39,077 bases of DNA from contig CAIODU010000314.1 of the NCBI GenBank assembly GCA_903857165.1, positions 1 through 39,077 of the forward strand, read 5' to 3'. The DNA comes from an uncultured Methylococcaceae bacterium. Lineage in GTDB: Bacteria; Pseudomonadota; Gammaproteobacteria; Methylococcales; Methylococcaceae. This document shows, piece by piece, positions 16,761 through 24,039 of this stretch (the stretch's first letter is position 1; each line of letters begins with the position of its first letter). The position numbers and the translations under genes are program-made. Under the pieces are notes generated by a model. The model had not been told where the DNA came from. It was given only the letters and a program-made list of their open reading frames with translations, and made no database searches.

Positions 16761-16782
16761 CTTGCCGGTCAAGGTCGGCAAG
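16761..16782 (+). ncRNA. Stem-loop in the TR 3' flank, likely part of the DGR template RNA
   Basis: CTTGCCG-(8 nt)-CGGCAAG forms a 7-bp stem 30 bp after the TR. It is nested in a weaker outer pairing of GGCATTGC (near 16747) with GCAATGGC (near 16800). In studied DGRs the RNA downstream of the TR folds and primes cDNA synthesis with RT-Avd, so this is a candidate for that segment. Confidence 0.4.
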
Positions 16783-16936
16783 ACAAGCGCCAAGGCCGGT
16801 GCAATGGCGCGGGTGCGTCCGGTCCGCATGTTTGCGCATCGGGCATATACAAAACTGAGGGCGTTGCCTGGATTCGCTCCCGTAGCGCCCGCCTTTCGAT
16901 GAAAATGGGCTTTTTTATTGTTCCCATGCTCCGCAT

Positions 16937-17095
16937 CACTGCCATTAAGTTAAGGATTTTTCCGTTCGCCCTGAGCTTGTCGAAGCCTGTCCTGAGCTTG
17001 CCGAATGGGGGTTGACGGAAAAATTCAACTCATTGGTGTTTAAGCCGTTCATGGTTCGACAGGCTCACCACGAACGGCTTAACTTAATGGCAGTG
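16937..17095. mobile_element. MITE-like element, copy B, inside the DGR
   Basis: The 159-bp element has termini CACTGCCATTAAGTTAA and TTAACTTAATGGCAGTG and no coding content. The interior contains GTTCGCCCTGAGCTTGTCGA and a related inverted segment. It is homologous throughout to copy C (35510-35663, opposite orientation) and shares only the ends with copy A. Flanks ATGCTCCGCAT and ACGCTCCGCGT suggest an ~11-bp target duplication inside a TTCCCA-type palindrome. It lies between the TR flank and the avd gene. Confidence 0.85.
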
Positions 17096-17121
17096 ACGCT
17101 CCGCGTGGGAAAGATTAAGAT

Positions 17122-17469
17122 TCATGCTATTTTCAGCCAGCCGCCAAGCAGTCGGCCAATTTCGGCAACCAGCCGGCTAACATGTTCGTATTGACCATTG
17201 TTCAGCCACTGCCATCGGTGTGCCAGGCGCAAATACAGGCGTACCGTATCCAAGTGCGCATCGCACTCCAACAATAGTTGTCGGCGCTGCGCCCCGCGTT
17301 GCTTGCGGGCAAGAAACAATTTTTCCTGAAAATTCAACACCGCATCCCCCAAATGCCGGGTGACATTGTAACGGTAAGCCTTGGGGAATGTTTCGGTTTT
17401 GGGCAATAGCCAGTCCAGCAGGTCATATGTGCGTGTCAACAATACTAAGTTTTCTGTGGTTTCCGCCAT
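17122..17469 (-). CDS. avd: DGR accessory protein, Avd-like four-helix bundle
   Basis: A 115-residue basic, all-helical protein. '[36 protein letters not shown]' spans helices 1-2 in the manner of Avd/S23-like bundles (fragments '[14 protein letters not shown]' and '[14 protein letters not shown]'), followed by Arg-rich '[13 protein letters not shown]' and two further helices. Avd proteins form a pentameric barrel that binds the reverse transcriptase and template RNA. Unusually for DGRs, it faces away from the RT gene, and the two ATG codons share the CATG at 17467-17470. A TR-to-RT transcript would therefore be antisense to it. Confidence 0.8.
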   Translation of the reverse strand: MAETTENLVLLTRTYDLLDWLLPKTETFPKAYRYNVTRHLGDAVLNFQEKLFLARKQRGAQRRQLLLECDAHLDTVRLYLRLAHRWQWLNNGQYEHVSRLVAEIGRLLGGWLKIA

Positions 17470-18556
17470 GTGTCCGACTCCTTACAGTCTATACCAACAA
17501 ATTTATGCCTTCGACAACCTGTTTATTGCCTGGCAAAAAGCCGCCAATGGCAAGCGCTCAGGCCCCATGGTGGCACGTTTTGAAGATGGCGTGGCTGACC
17601 ATCTGCTCGAACTTCAAGCCGAATTGGCCACCGGTAGCTATCGCCCCGGCCCCTATAAGCACTTTACCATCGAAGAGCCCAAACGGCGTTTGATCAGCGC
17701 CGCGCCGTTCCGCGACCGGGTGGTTCACCATGCCTTATGCAATCTGATCGAACCCCTGTTCGAGTCACGTTTCATTCCTGACAGTTACGCCAACCGCTTG
17801 GGTAAAGGCACCCACCGGGCGGTCGCCCGTTGCCAAGCGTTTTCCCGGTCTTATCCCTATGTGCTTAGGCTGGATATCGTCAAGCATTTTCCGTCCATTG
17901 ACCATCAAATCCTGTCCGATAATCTAAGCCGCGTCGTCGCCGACGGGCAGACCTTGGCGTTGATCGGGAAAATCCTCGCCAGCGGCGATGGCATTGCGGA
18001 TCAGGATTACCGTCCGCCGTTGTTCAAAGGGGATGATTTGCTGGCTTGGTGTCGGCCCCGTGGCTTGCCCATCGGCAATCTCACCTCGCAATTCTGGTCA
18101 AATTGCCATTTGCACCCGCTTGACCTTTTCGTCAAGCGCGAACTTGGCTGCAAGGCTTATCTGCGCTATGTGGACGACTTTGCCTTGTTTGCCGACAACA
18201 AAACCACGTTGGGGGAATGGAGGCAAAGGATTATCGAACGCTTGGCCGCGATGCGCTTGTGTGTCCATGAAAGCAAGGCACAAGTGTTGCCGGTGCGTTG
18301 CGGCATCCCTTGGCTGGGGTTTGTAGTTTACCCCACCCATCGCCGCGTGAAAGCCCGCAAAGTGGTGGAGGCGACACGGTGCCTAGGCGAGCGTTATGAT
18401 GCTTGGCGGTGCGGCAGCATCAGCTTTGGCGAATTTGATGCCAGTGTGCAGGGTTGGATCAATCATGTGCGTTACGCGGACACCTGGGGGCTGCGCACTC
18501 ATGTGCTGAAAAAATTTGTTTGGTCCAAATGTTCTTGGGCGTTTAATGTAAATTGA
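17468..18556 (+). CDS. DGR reverse transcriptase
   Basis: A 362-residue reverse transcriptase started at the ATG at 17468 ('[19 protein letters not shown]'); DGR RTs typically begin this way. Conserved motifs are '[15 protein letters not shown]' (first catalytic Asp, D136), '[14 protein letters not shown]' (~199-212; the SQ in motif 4 is characteristic of DGR RTs rather than group II introns) and '[11 protein letters not shown]' with YVDD at 234-237. A short thumb follows; there is no maturase or endonuclease domain. With Avd it would copy the TR RNA, misincorporating at adenines. The C-terminal codons run into a perfect 35-bp palindrome. Confidence 0.95.
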   Translation: MCPTPYSLYQQIYAFDNLFIAWQKAANGKRSGPMVARFEDGVADHLLELQAELATGSYRPGPYKHFTIEEPKRRLISAAPFRDRVVHHALCNLIEPLFESRFIPDSYANRLGKGTHRAVARCQAFSRSYPYVLRLDIVKHFPSIDHQILSDNLSRVVADGQTLALIGKILASGDGIADQDYRPPLFKGDDLLAWCRPRGLPIGNLTSQFWSNCHLHPLDLFVKRELGCKAYLRYVDDFALFADNKTTLGEWRQRIIERLAAMRLCVHESKAQVLPVRCGIPWLGFVVYPTHRRVKARKVVEATRCLGERYDAWRCGSISFGEFDASVQGWINHVRYADTWGLRTHVLKKFVWSKCSWAFNVN

Positions 18557-18579
18557 AGTTTCAAACTTCAATTTACATT
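18545..18579. repeat. Perfect 35-bp palindrome spanning the RT stop codon
   Basis: Arms AATGTAAATTGAAGTTT (18545-18561) and AAACTTCAATTTACATT (18563-18579) flank a single C. The TGA stop of the RT gene lies inside the left arm. It is AT-rich without a following T-run. It could end transcription from both sides (RT and VP2 converge here) or be a protein or recombination site. Confidence 0.7.
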
Positions 18580-18740
18580 GTTGAAGGGTAAGGGCAACTC
18601 ATCACTTGGTGTTATCCGCTGTAGCAACGGGCCGTGTCGGCTAAAATAATGGGAACGGAGTGGATTTGGCTGACTCCTAAACGTTAATTTTGAAGTGATT
18701 GGTTGAATAACTGATGTTACGCGCAGCCACCAAAACCGTT

Positions 18741-18835
18741 GGCGGCAAAGGGTTGCCGCCCTACGATCTAGGGGTCTACGGTCTGGGGGGGCTGGAATGG
18801 CCATAACCGCCGTAGGTCGGCAACCCTTTGCCGAC
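18741..18835. repeat. Inverted pair of 24-bp dispersed repeats between RT and VP2
   Basis: GGCGGCAAAGGGTTGCCGCC (18741-18760, then CTAC) and GTAGGTCGGCAACCCTTTGC (18812-18831, then CGAC) face each other and match the repeat at 16484-16507. The rest of the RT-VP2 spacer (18580-18867) shows no gene. Confidence 0.55.
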
Positions 18836-18867
18836 TTGTGCGTAACATCAGTGAATAATTCCCATGC

Positions 18868-18899
18868 AAAAAAAAATTCGACCGCCGCTGGCGCGGCGG
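18868..18899 (-). terminator. Hairpin/T-run after VP2, identical to the one after VP1
   Basis: On the minus strand CCGCCGC-GCCA-GCGGCGG (18882-18899) precedes a run of nine T residues. The whole block from VR2 through the hairpin matches that after VR1, whereas the TR lacks it. It serves as terminator and probably marks the homing target. Confidence 0.75.
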
Positions 18900-18915
18900 T
18901 GCAGCGGACAGCCAA

Positions 18916-19674
18916 TCAGCGGACAGCGTGAATGGGGACCGAAGACAACACCCGGAAACCCCAGCCGAAGTGACGAGAGTCGGGAACGTTCCCGTAGCGG
19001 TAGTCGGCGCGCGCGAAGCCTTGATAGTAGAGCCAAGACCCGCCGCGCAAAACCCGGGAGTCGCCGCTGATGTCGGCCTCTGTCACCTCCGGCTTGTCGT
19101 ATTTGTTCAGACACCACTCCCACACCGTCCCCGCCATGTCTTCAGCTTGGTAAGGCGATTTGCCATGGGGATACAGGCCCACCGCCGTGGTCTGTTGCAG
19201 ATACCACGGCCCTGCTTTCTGCTCGGTTTCGTCGATATTGGCAAACCCGGAGCGGTATTCATTCCCCCAAGGATAAATCAACCCTTGCTCGCCCCGCGCC
19301 GCCTTCTCCCATTCCTGTTCGGTGGGCAGGCGGATGGTATTTTCTTCCAAACCCAACACCGCCGACAGCCAGCGGGTGAAGGCGACGGCTTCGTACCAAT
19401 CGACATTGGTGCACGGACGGTTGGTTTGCGGCCAGCGGGAGGCTTGCGGTTCCGGCTTTTTCAAATCCCGCCACCAATGTTCGTCTTGATAGCCGCCGTC
19501 GTCGATGAAGGTTTTGAATTGTTGGTTGGTGATGGGGTATTTAGCCATCCAATAGGCATCCAGATGCACGGTGGTTGGTTGTTTGCCTTCGCCGTACACG
19601 AACGGGCCTGCCGGGATTTCGATCCAACTGATGTCGGGGACGCGCAGGGTGCGGGTTTGCGGGATGGGCTGCAT
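18916..19674 (-). CDS. DGR variable protein 2: stand-alone FGE/C-type-lectin fold protein
   Basis: About 252 residues from the ATG at 19672-19674 (MQPIPQTRTLRVPD); an upstream TTG at 19725 is possible. It consists almost only of the sulfatase-modifying-factor/FGE-like domain: 'DISWIEIPAGPFVYGEG', 'KYPITNQQFKTFIDDGGY', 'WYEAVAFTRWLSAVLG', 'LPTEQEWEKAARGEQG', 'AEDMAGTVWEWCLNKY', 'RGGSW'. It is closely similar to the C-terminal domain of VP1, indicating duplication. The last 42 codons are VR2. Lacking the N-terminal part of VP1, it may act as a diversified soluble or partner sensor. No signal peptide is seen. Confidence 0.9.
   Translation of the reverse strand: MQPIPQTRTLRVPDISWIEIPAGPFVYGEGKQPTTVHLDAYWMAKYPITNQQFKTFIDDGGYQDEHWWRDLKKPEPQASRWPQTNRPCTNVDWYEAVAFTRWLSAVLGLEENTIRLPTEQEWEKAARGEQGLIYPWGNEYRSGFANIDETEQKAGPWYLQQTTAVGLYPHGKSPYQAEDMAGTVWEWCLNKYDKPEVTEADISGDSRVLRGGSWLYYQGFARADYRYGNVPDSRHFGWGFRVLSSVPIHAVR
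18936..19060 (-). repeat. DGR variable repeat VR2 (3' end of VP2 gene)
   Basis: On the minus strand these 125 bp align gaplessly to the TR. By hand count 19 of 30 template adenines are replaced and no other base differs. The pattern of substitutions differs from VR1 (for example AAC template codons give CAC, TTC, GGC here versus GGC, TAC, TTC in VR1), so the two targets were diversified independently. Confidence 0.95.
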
Positions 19675-19805
19675 GGGTGTCGGGCCTTGGTCTGGGTTTT
19701 GACGGCGAGTGAAAAAGCATGGCAACCCTTATAGGATGCGTCTGACGACATTTAACCAGAATCCAACCCTTTTTTGGGATGTTGTGCGACAGCGCAAATT
19801 TTTTC

Positions 19806-19835
19806 TTGACTCCATAATTACGTTCGTATTACGAT
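19806..19835 (+). promoter_or_regulatory. Probable sigma-70 promoter of the PHA operon
   Basis: TTGACT (19806-19811) and TACGAT (19830-19835) are separated by 18 bp, about 30 bp before the first PHA-operon ATG. The segment between and just upstream contains small inverted repeats (TACGTTCGTA; TTGTGC..GCGCAA near 19783-19798) that could be repressor sites. This is inference from sequence only. Confidence 0.5.
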
Positions 19836-19866
19836 AAGCATACACAAATTGGGTCTTGGAGGAATC

Positions 19867-20241
19867 ATGGCGCTCAAGCCCGTCACACTAAGGTTGGATG
19901 AAGAAGAGTACGAGAAGCTGAGAGCCCACCTGAGCAAATTCGGTGACCCGGATATCAATGTGGCCTACGTTCTGAGAGCCTATATCAGGGATGTCAATAG
20001 AGTGATGCCTTTCCTGATCAGTTCGGGATGGGATTTGAAAAACTACTTCGGGCTGGTCGGTTACTGGCTCAAACAAATCGGTTCAATCACCGATCTGGAG
20101 ATGTTCGCAAAATTGCCGCTGAGTCCTTGGGCCTATTGGAAACCAACCGAACTTCAAAGCGGCCAAAATAGTGAAAATTTTTCGGCACCAAGCCAGGCCG
20201 AGCCGTTTGATCAGAACGGACAGGCCGGGCAATCCAAATGA
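19867..20241 (+). CDS. Small protein with possible ribbon-helix-helix N-terminus, first gene of the PHA operon
   Basis: 124 residues from the ATG at 19867, with GGAGGAA just upstream. 'MALKPVTLRLDEEEYEKLRA' resembles the strand-helix start of ribbon-helix-helix DNA-binding proteins. The rest ('VAYVLRAYIRDVNRVMPFL', 'WDLKNYFGLVGYWLKQ') is amphipathic and could equally contact PHA granules. Genes of this type before phaE/phaC may regulate PHA synthesis. I do not recognise a named family, so the regulatory role is inferred from position and N-terminus. Confidence 0.55.
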   Translation: MALKPVTLRLDEEEYEKLRAHLSKFGDPDINVAYVLRAYIRDVNRVMPFLISSGWDLKNYFGLVGYWLKQIGSITDLEMFAKLPLSPWAYWKPTELQSGQNSENFSAPSQAEPFDQNGQAGQSK

Positions 20242-20322
20242 GGAAGAGACGGGCTGAACACACATCGAACGTTCCTTCCAATCCACTTTAACACTAACGA
20301 CTGAACGAAAGAAGATAATATT

Positions 20323-20763
20323 ATGTATACGAATCAAGACATCATGAAAAATATGATGGATCTGTTTTCAAACCCGTTGTTTAGGACAGGGTTTTCCGAG
20401 TTTGTCACGAAAGCCCAGCAAGAAGGGCTTGAATCCGCCAAAAAGTTTTGGGGATTCTCAGAGTATGGGAAAACATTTCCCTTGACGGGCGATATCTACG
20501 AACGTTTGACCGATTGGTATTCGGTTCTCGGTTTTGTGCCTAGTGCGAACTACAACCAGGCGGTTGAGGAAAACACCAAACTGAAAGCTGAAAACCAACT
20601 CCTAAGAAATATGATTAAGGACTTGCAATTAAACCTTTTTACCGAAGGGGGTGAAAAAGCCCAGCAGGTTTGGCATGATATCATTGACAAACAAATCAAG
20701 ATGAATACTGAAGTGGCCAATACTTTTTTTGAGGCTATTCGGAATTTCAAGGCAAGCAGTTAA
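20323..20763 (+). CDS. Phasin-like protein
   Basis: 146 residues, mostly helical. The N-terminus is hydrophobic-amphipathic ('MMDLFSNPLFRTGFSEFVTK'), followed by a coiled-coil-like 'NYNQAVEENTKLKAENQLLR' and 'LQLNLF'. The pattern resembles phasins and the N-terminal part of PhaE. It would coat PHA granules or bind the synthase. The gene is followed after 61 bp by another small helical protein and then phaE-phaC. Family membership is inferred from context more than from a motif. Confidence 0.55.
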   Translation: MYTNQDIMKNMMDLFSNPLFRTGFSEFVTKAQQEGLESAKKFWGFSEYGKTFPLTGDIYERLTDWYSVLGFVPSANYNQAVEENTKLKAENQLLRNMIKDLQLNLFTEGGEKAQQVWHDIIDKQIKMNTEVANTFFEAIRNFKASS

Positions 20764-20824
20764 TTTTGTTGACTCCGTCCACCATCAATTACCAACCATC
20801 TACAACCAAAACGAGGATACGACA

Positions 20825-21175
20825 ATGGATAAAGGCATAGAGTTTTTTGACGCATGGGCAAAAACCCAGAAAGAATTTCTTGATACTTCACTCAAGACAC
20901 AGGAAGTTTTTCGGGCGAACTGGCTCGATTCATTGAAAAAATCGCAAGAGTCCTTTTTCAGCACAGCCAATTCAGCGAACAATCCACACGCACAGGATAT
21001 CCTTAAGTTATTCAATGCATGGATCGGCACGATGATAAGCACTTCTGAACTTTTCAACGGTGAAGTTGTGAAACTGCAACAATCATGGGGGAAGACTTTG
21101 GATAATCAAATTGAGCAAAGCAAGGAATTGACTAAGGTGTTCACAGAATACCTACAAAAGGCTGGACCTAAATAG
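20825..21175 (+). CDS. Phasin-like small protein (PhaE N-terminal-like)
   Basis: 116 residues from the ATG at 20825 with an upstream GAGG. The sequence 'GIEFFDAWAKTQKEFLDTSL' closely parallels the start of the downstream PhaE ('SYFETWSKAQEKLFEGF'), both being 'W-x-K-x-Q-x-x-F/L' amphipathic helices. It looks like a truncated paralogue of PhaE's N-terminal domain. Probable role: granule-associated phasin or regulator of the PhaE-PhaC complex. Confidence 0.6.
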   Translation: MDKGIEFFDAWAKTQKEFLDTSLKTQEVFRANWLDSLKKSQESFFSTANSANNPHAQDILKLFNAWIGTMISTSELFNGEVVKLQQSWGKTLDNQIEQSKELTKVFTEYLQKAGPK

Positions 21176-21301
21176 TTCATCCGTGCAAAGTGCCACCAAG
21201 GCCCGAGAAGAGACTGACATCGTCTCTTCTGGCCCGTGGCATGCATGGGTGCAATGCGATGCCGAAGAAGCTTGATCAAAGCCAACCCAAAGGGGAATCA
21301 C

Positions 21302-22360
21302 ATGGAAAATGTACAAAGTTATTTTGAAACCTGGTCCAAGGCACAGGAAAAATTGTTCGAAGGGTTTGTCGAAAACACCAAACGGGCACAACAATTATTT
21401 TTCAACCAACAAAATCCATTTCAGTTTGGCGATTCTGGCGGAGCCAATAACCTTTACTCATCTTGGATCTCGGCGGTGATGAAATCCCTGTCAGATGCCG
21501 GTAGTGGCAGTCAAGTCATCAAAGACAACCTTGCCAAAATGCTGGGTGGATCGAATGCCTACACGAAGCTCTATGAAGTGTGGCTCCCGTTGATGAAGGC
21601 GGCCCAAGAGAGGAGTATGAATCCAGATGCCTATAAGGATTATATCGATCCTTCCAAATACAAGGAACTCATCGACAAGGTTTTTGGTTTTGACTCGGAT
21701 GCCAACCAACTGATGCTCAACCAGGCGGTTCAATTTCTTGAAATGTTATCGGGGTCGGGGCAGCAGTTCGCCACACCGTGGCTGGAAGCGACGAAGGCAA
21801 GCCTTCAAGCCTATCCACAGTTTGCACAAGGGCACCCGGAATCATTCATCAAAATATTTCATTCGATGTTCAATGCCTTCGACAATACGGTGGGCAAGGT
21901 TTTTCATGTACCCCCAGTCGGCAAGGACAGGGAGAAGTTTGAATTGATCTTGAGGTGTTTTGATGACCTCACCGTGTATGCGGCAAAGAATACCGAATAC
22001 CAGCATACGATTTACATCACCGGGCTTACCGCCATGGAAAAGGTCGTCGAAAGGCTTGCTGAAAAAATCAGTTCAGGCGAAGAAATCAAACAATTCGATG
22101 AATTTTTCGACGTCTGGATCGATACGAGTGAGCAGTCCTATTTCAAGCTATTCCAAACCGAAGAATTTGCCAAGCTTCAGGGTGAATTGCTTGATACGTC
22201 ATTGAACGTCAAGGCGCATTTTTTCAAAGTCATGGAGATGCATCTGTCTGACCTTCCCATCGCCCTGCGTTCGGAAATGGACGATCTTTATAAAATCGTT
22301 TACGACCTTAAGAAAACGGTCAAGAAATTAGAGAAACAACTCACTGAGGTGAGCCAATGA
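21302..22360 (+). CDS. phaE: Class III PHA synthase subunit PhaE
   Basis: 352 residues from the ATG at 21302 (preceded by AAAGGGG); the frame's extra upstream codons are unlikely to be used. Helical throughout, with the WSKAQEKLFEGF start, 'PLMKAAQERSMNPDAYKDYI', and a C-terminal coiled-coil segment 'IVYDLKKTVKKLEKQLTEV'. Length matches PhaE of purple sulfur bacteria (~350-360). PhaE has no active site but is required by class III PhaC. It overlaps phaC by 4 bp (ATGA), giving coupled stoichiometry. Confidence 0.85.
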   Translation: MENVQSYFETWSKAQEKLFEGFVENTKRAQQLFFNQQNPFQFGDSGGANNLYSSWISAVMKSLSDAGSGSQVIKDNLAKMLGGSNAYTKLYEVWLPLMKAAQERSMNPDAYKDYIDPSKYKELIDKVFGFDSDANQLMLNQAVQFLEMLSGSGQQFATPWLEATKASLQAYPQFAQGHPESFIKIFHSMFNAFDNTVGKVFHVPPVGKDREKFELILRCFDDLTVYAAKNTEYQHTIYITGLTAMEKVVERLAEKISSGEEIKQFDEFFDVWIDTSEQSYFKLFQTEEFAKLQGELLDTSLNVKAHFFKVMEMHLSDLPIALRSEMDDLYKIVYDLKKTVKKLEKQLTEVSQ

Positions 22361-23541
22361 CACATACCCTTTTGTCTTTTGACACAAAGTCCTTAATCAA
22401 GGAATTCGGCGACCTCAACACCAAGTTCATCAAGGGGGTGTCGGCGCTGACCGAGATTGAAGAAATTGATGTGGGTACCGCGCCCAAGGAATTAATTTAT
22501 GAGGAGGACAAGCTAAAGCTGTACCGCTATAGCCGTAATGAACCGAACACCTGCCGGACTCCGGTATTGGTCGTTTATGCGTTGGTGAACCGTCAGTATA
22601 TGCTTGACCTTCAACCAGACCGCAGCATGATTAGGAACCTACTTAATCTTGGCCTGGATGTGTTCATCATCGACTGGGGATACCCCAACAAAGCCGATAT
22701 GTACCTTACCCTTGACGATTACATCAATGGCTATATCGACAATTGCGTGGATGTGGTTAGAAAGGTAACGCAAAGCGATAAAGTCAACTTAATGGGCATC
22801 TGCCAAGGCGGGACGTTTTCTGCGATTTATGCGGCACTCAATCCTGATAAAATCGAAAATCTCGTGACGCTGGTCGCCCCGATTGATTTCTCGACCAATG
22901 AGGGTCTATTGTTCAATTGGTCCAAGCATCTGAACATTGACGCCCTAGTGGATGCGTACAAGATCATTCCGGGGGATTTCCTGAATGGCGGTTTTTTGAT
23001 GCTGATGCCCTTCAACCTGAATATCCGCAAATATGTGGATATGTTGGATGTGATGGAAGACAAAGACAAACTGCTCAATTTCCTGCGGATGGAAAAGTGG
23101 ATATTCGACAGTCCAGGGCAAGCGGGCGAGTGCATGCGCCAATTCATCAAAGACTGCTATCAACAGAACAAACTCGTCAAAGGCGAGCTTAAACTAGGTG
23201 ACCGTTTGGTGGATTTGGGCAATATCACCATGCCTTTGTTGAATATCTACGCTTCCGCCGACCACCTAGTTCCTCCTGCCTCCACAAAGCCTCTAAACGA
23301 TCTCGTCGGCACCGAAGACAAAACGCTTTATGAGTTCAAGGGCGGGCATATTGGTGTTTTTGTGGGTGGAAGGTCACAAAAAGAACTGGCCCCCGCCATT
23401 TCCAAATGGCTGCATGAAAGGGATAATGCACCGGAAACAGTAGTCGAAGTCGCCGAAGAAGCCGAACCGGCTGTAGATGAAACCGCATCCGAGGCGGTTG
23501 AAGAAGTCGCCCCGAAAAAACCTAGCAGAAGAAGGACATAA
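22357..23541 (+). CDS. phaC: Class III polyhydroxyalkanoate synthase subunit PhaC
   Basis: 394 residues of alpha/beta-hydrolase fold. The lipase-like box is 'MGICQGGTFS', with nucleophile Cys149. The other catalytic residues fall at Asp302 ('ASADHLVPP') and His331 ('GGHIGVFVG'), the same numbering as in Allochromatium-type PhaC. The enzyme polymerises 3-hydroxyacyl-CoA (mainly 3-hydroxybutyryl-CoA) at the granule surface with PhaE. It is longer than usual: residues ~371-394 form a Glu/Ala-rich tail ending 'KKPSRRRT', possibly a granule or nucleoid-binding extension. No phaA/phaB follows on this strand. Confidence 0.95.
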   Translation: MTHTLLSFDTKSLIKEFGDLNTKFIKGVSALTEIEEIDVGTAPKELIYEEDKLKLYRYSRNEPNTCRTPVLVVYALVNRQYMLDLQPDRSMIRNLLNLGLDVFIIDWGYPNKADMYLTLDDYINGYIDNCVDVVRKVTQSDKVNLMGICQGGTFSAIYAALNPDKIENLVTLVAPIDFSTNEGLLFNWSKHLNIDALVDAYKIIPGDFLNGGFLMLMPFNLNIRKYVDMLDVMEDKDKLLNFLRMEKWIFDSPGQAGECMRQFIKDCYQQNKLVKGELKLGDRLVDLGNITMPLLNIYASADHLVPPASTKPLNDLVGTEDKTLYEFKGGHIGVFVGGRSQKELAPAISKWLHERDNAPETVVEVAEEAEPAVDETASEAVEEVAPKKPSRRRT

Positions 23542-23594
23542 GTCGTTAATAGGCTTGTTCCCAAGCTCCAGCTCTCATCGTTATTCACAACTCG

Positions 23595-23893
23595 TTGCAG
23601 GAGCAACGGAACCCCGAAGGGGTTCAAGCCAAAAGCCTAAGGGTTGAGCGAAGCGACACCCCCGGACGGCAAACCGAATAAAATATCGACCCCGGAGGGG
23701 TCGCAGTTTTTTCTGCGCGAACCTAGGATTCCACCAGTCTGAACCTAGCATTTGCTGCGTTTTCGGAAGATCGCCTAGGTTCATGGGCCGATTTCTGCGA
23801 CCCCTCCGGGGTCGAATGAGGTATTCGATCTCAACCGGGGGTGTCGCTGGCGCTCAACCCCCGGCTAATAGCTAGCAACCCTCCGGGTTGCAA
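23595..23893. repeat. Large imperfect inverted-repeat element downstream of phaC
   Basis: Nested complementary blocks face each other across a centre near 23745: 23687-23706 with 23795-23814 (CGACCCCGGAGGGGTCGCAG, perfect over 20 bp), 23641-23663 with 23837-23860 (GGGTTGAGCG..CACCCCC), AACCTAGG near 23720 with CCTAGGTT near 23774, and GTTGCAGG/GGGTTGC at the ends. Each block also contains its own small palindrome. No coding frame is credible. It accounts for most of the phaC-to-PEP-CTERM gap and may end phaC transcription; the rest of the gap is featureless. Confidence 0.75.
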
Positions 23894-24039
23894 TAGATCG
23901 GCATCCGTATTATCACCTGAAAGACAGATGAAAATGTGAATTCCGCCATCGGTTCAAGCAAACGGCATGTGCCATACGGCCTTAAGCCACTTGCTTCATC
24001 CGAGGTGTGACCGGCACAGTTTCACCACTTTCAATATAA

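Noticed and set aside
16617-17015. A 132-codon open frame covering the template repeat
   Set aside because: It exists because the TR is a copy of the VP coding end. It lacks a start region, runs into MITE copy B and has no upstream FGE domain, so it is not a gene.
17468-18556. Reverse transcriptase as a group II intron or retron RT
   Set aside because: There is no intron RNA, maturase domain or msr/msd structure. The LPIGNLTSQ motif, Avd neighbour and TR/VR repeats identify a DGR.
13802-19674. True formylglycine-generating enzymes (sulfatase activation) for VP1 and VP2
   Set aside because: The region after RGGSW that would carry catalytic cysteines is occupied by the variable repeat, and no sulfatase gene is nearby; a binding role fits better.
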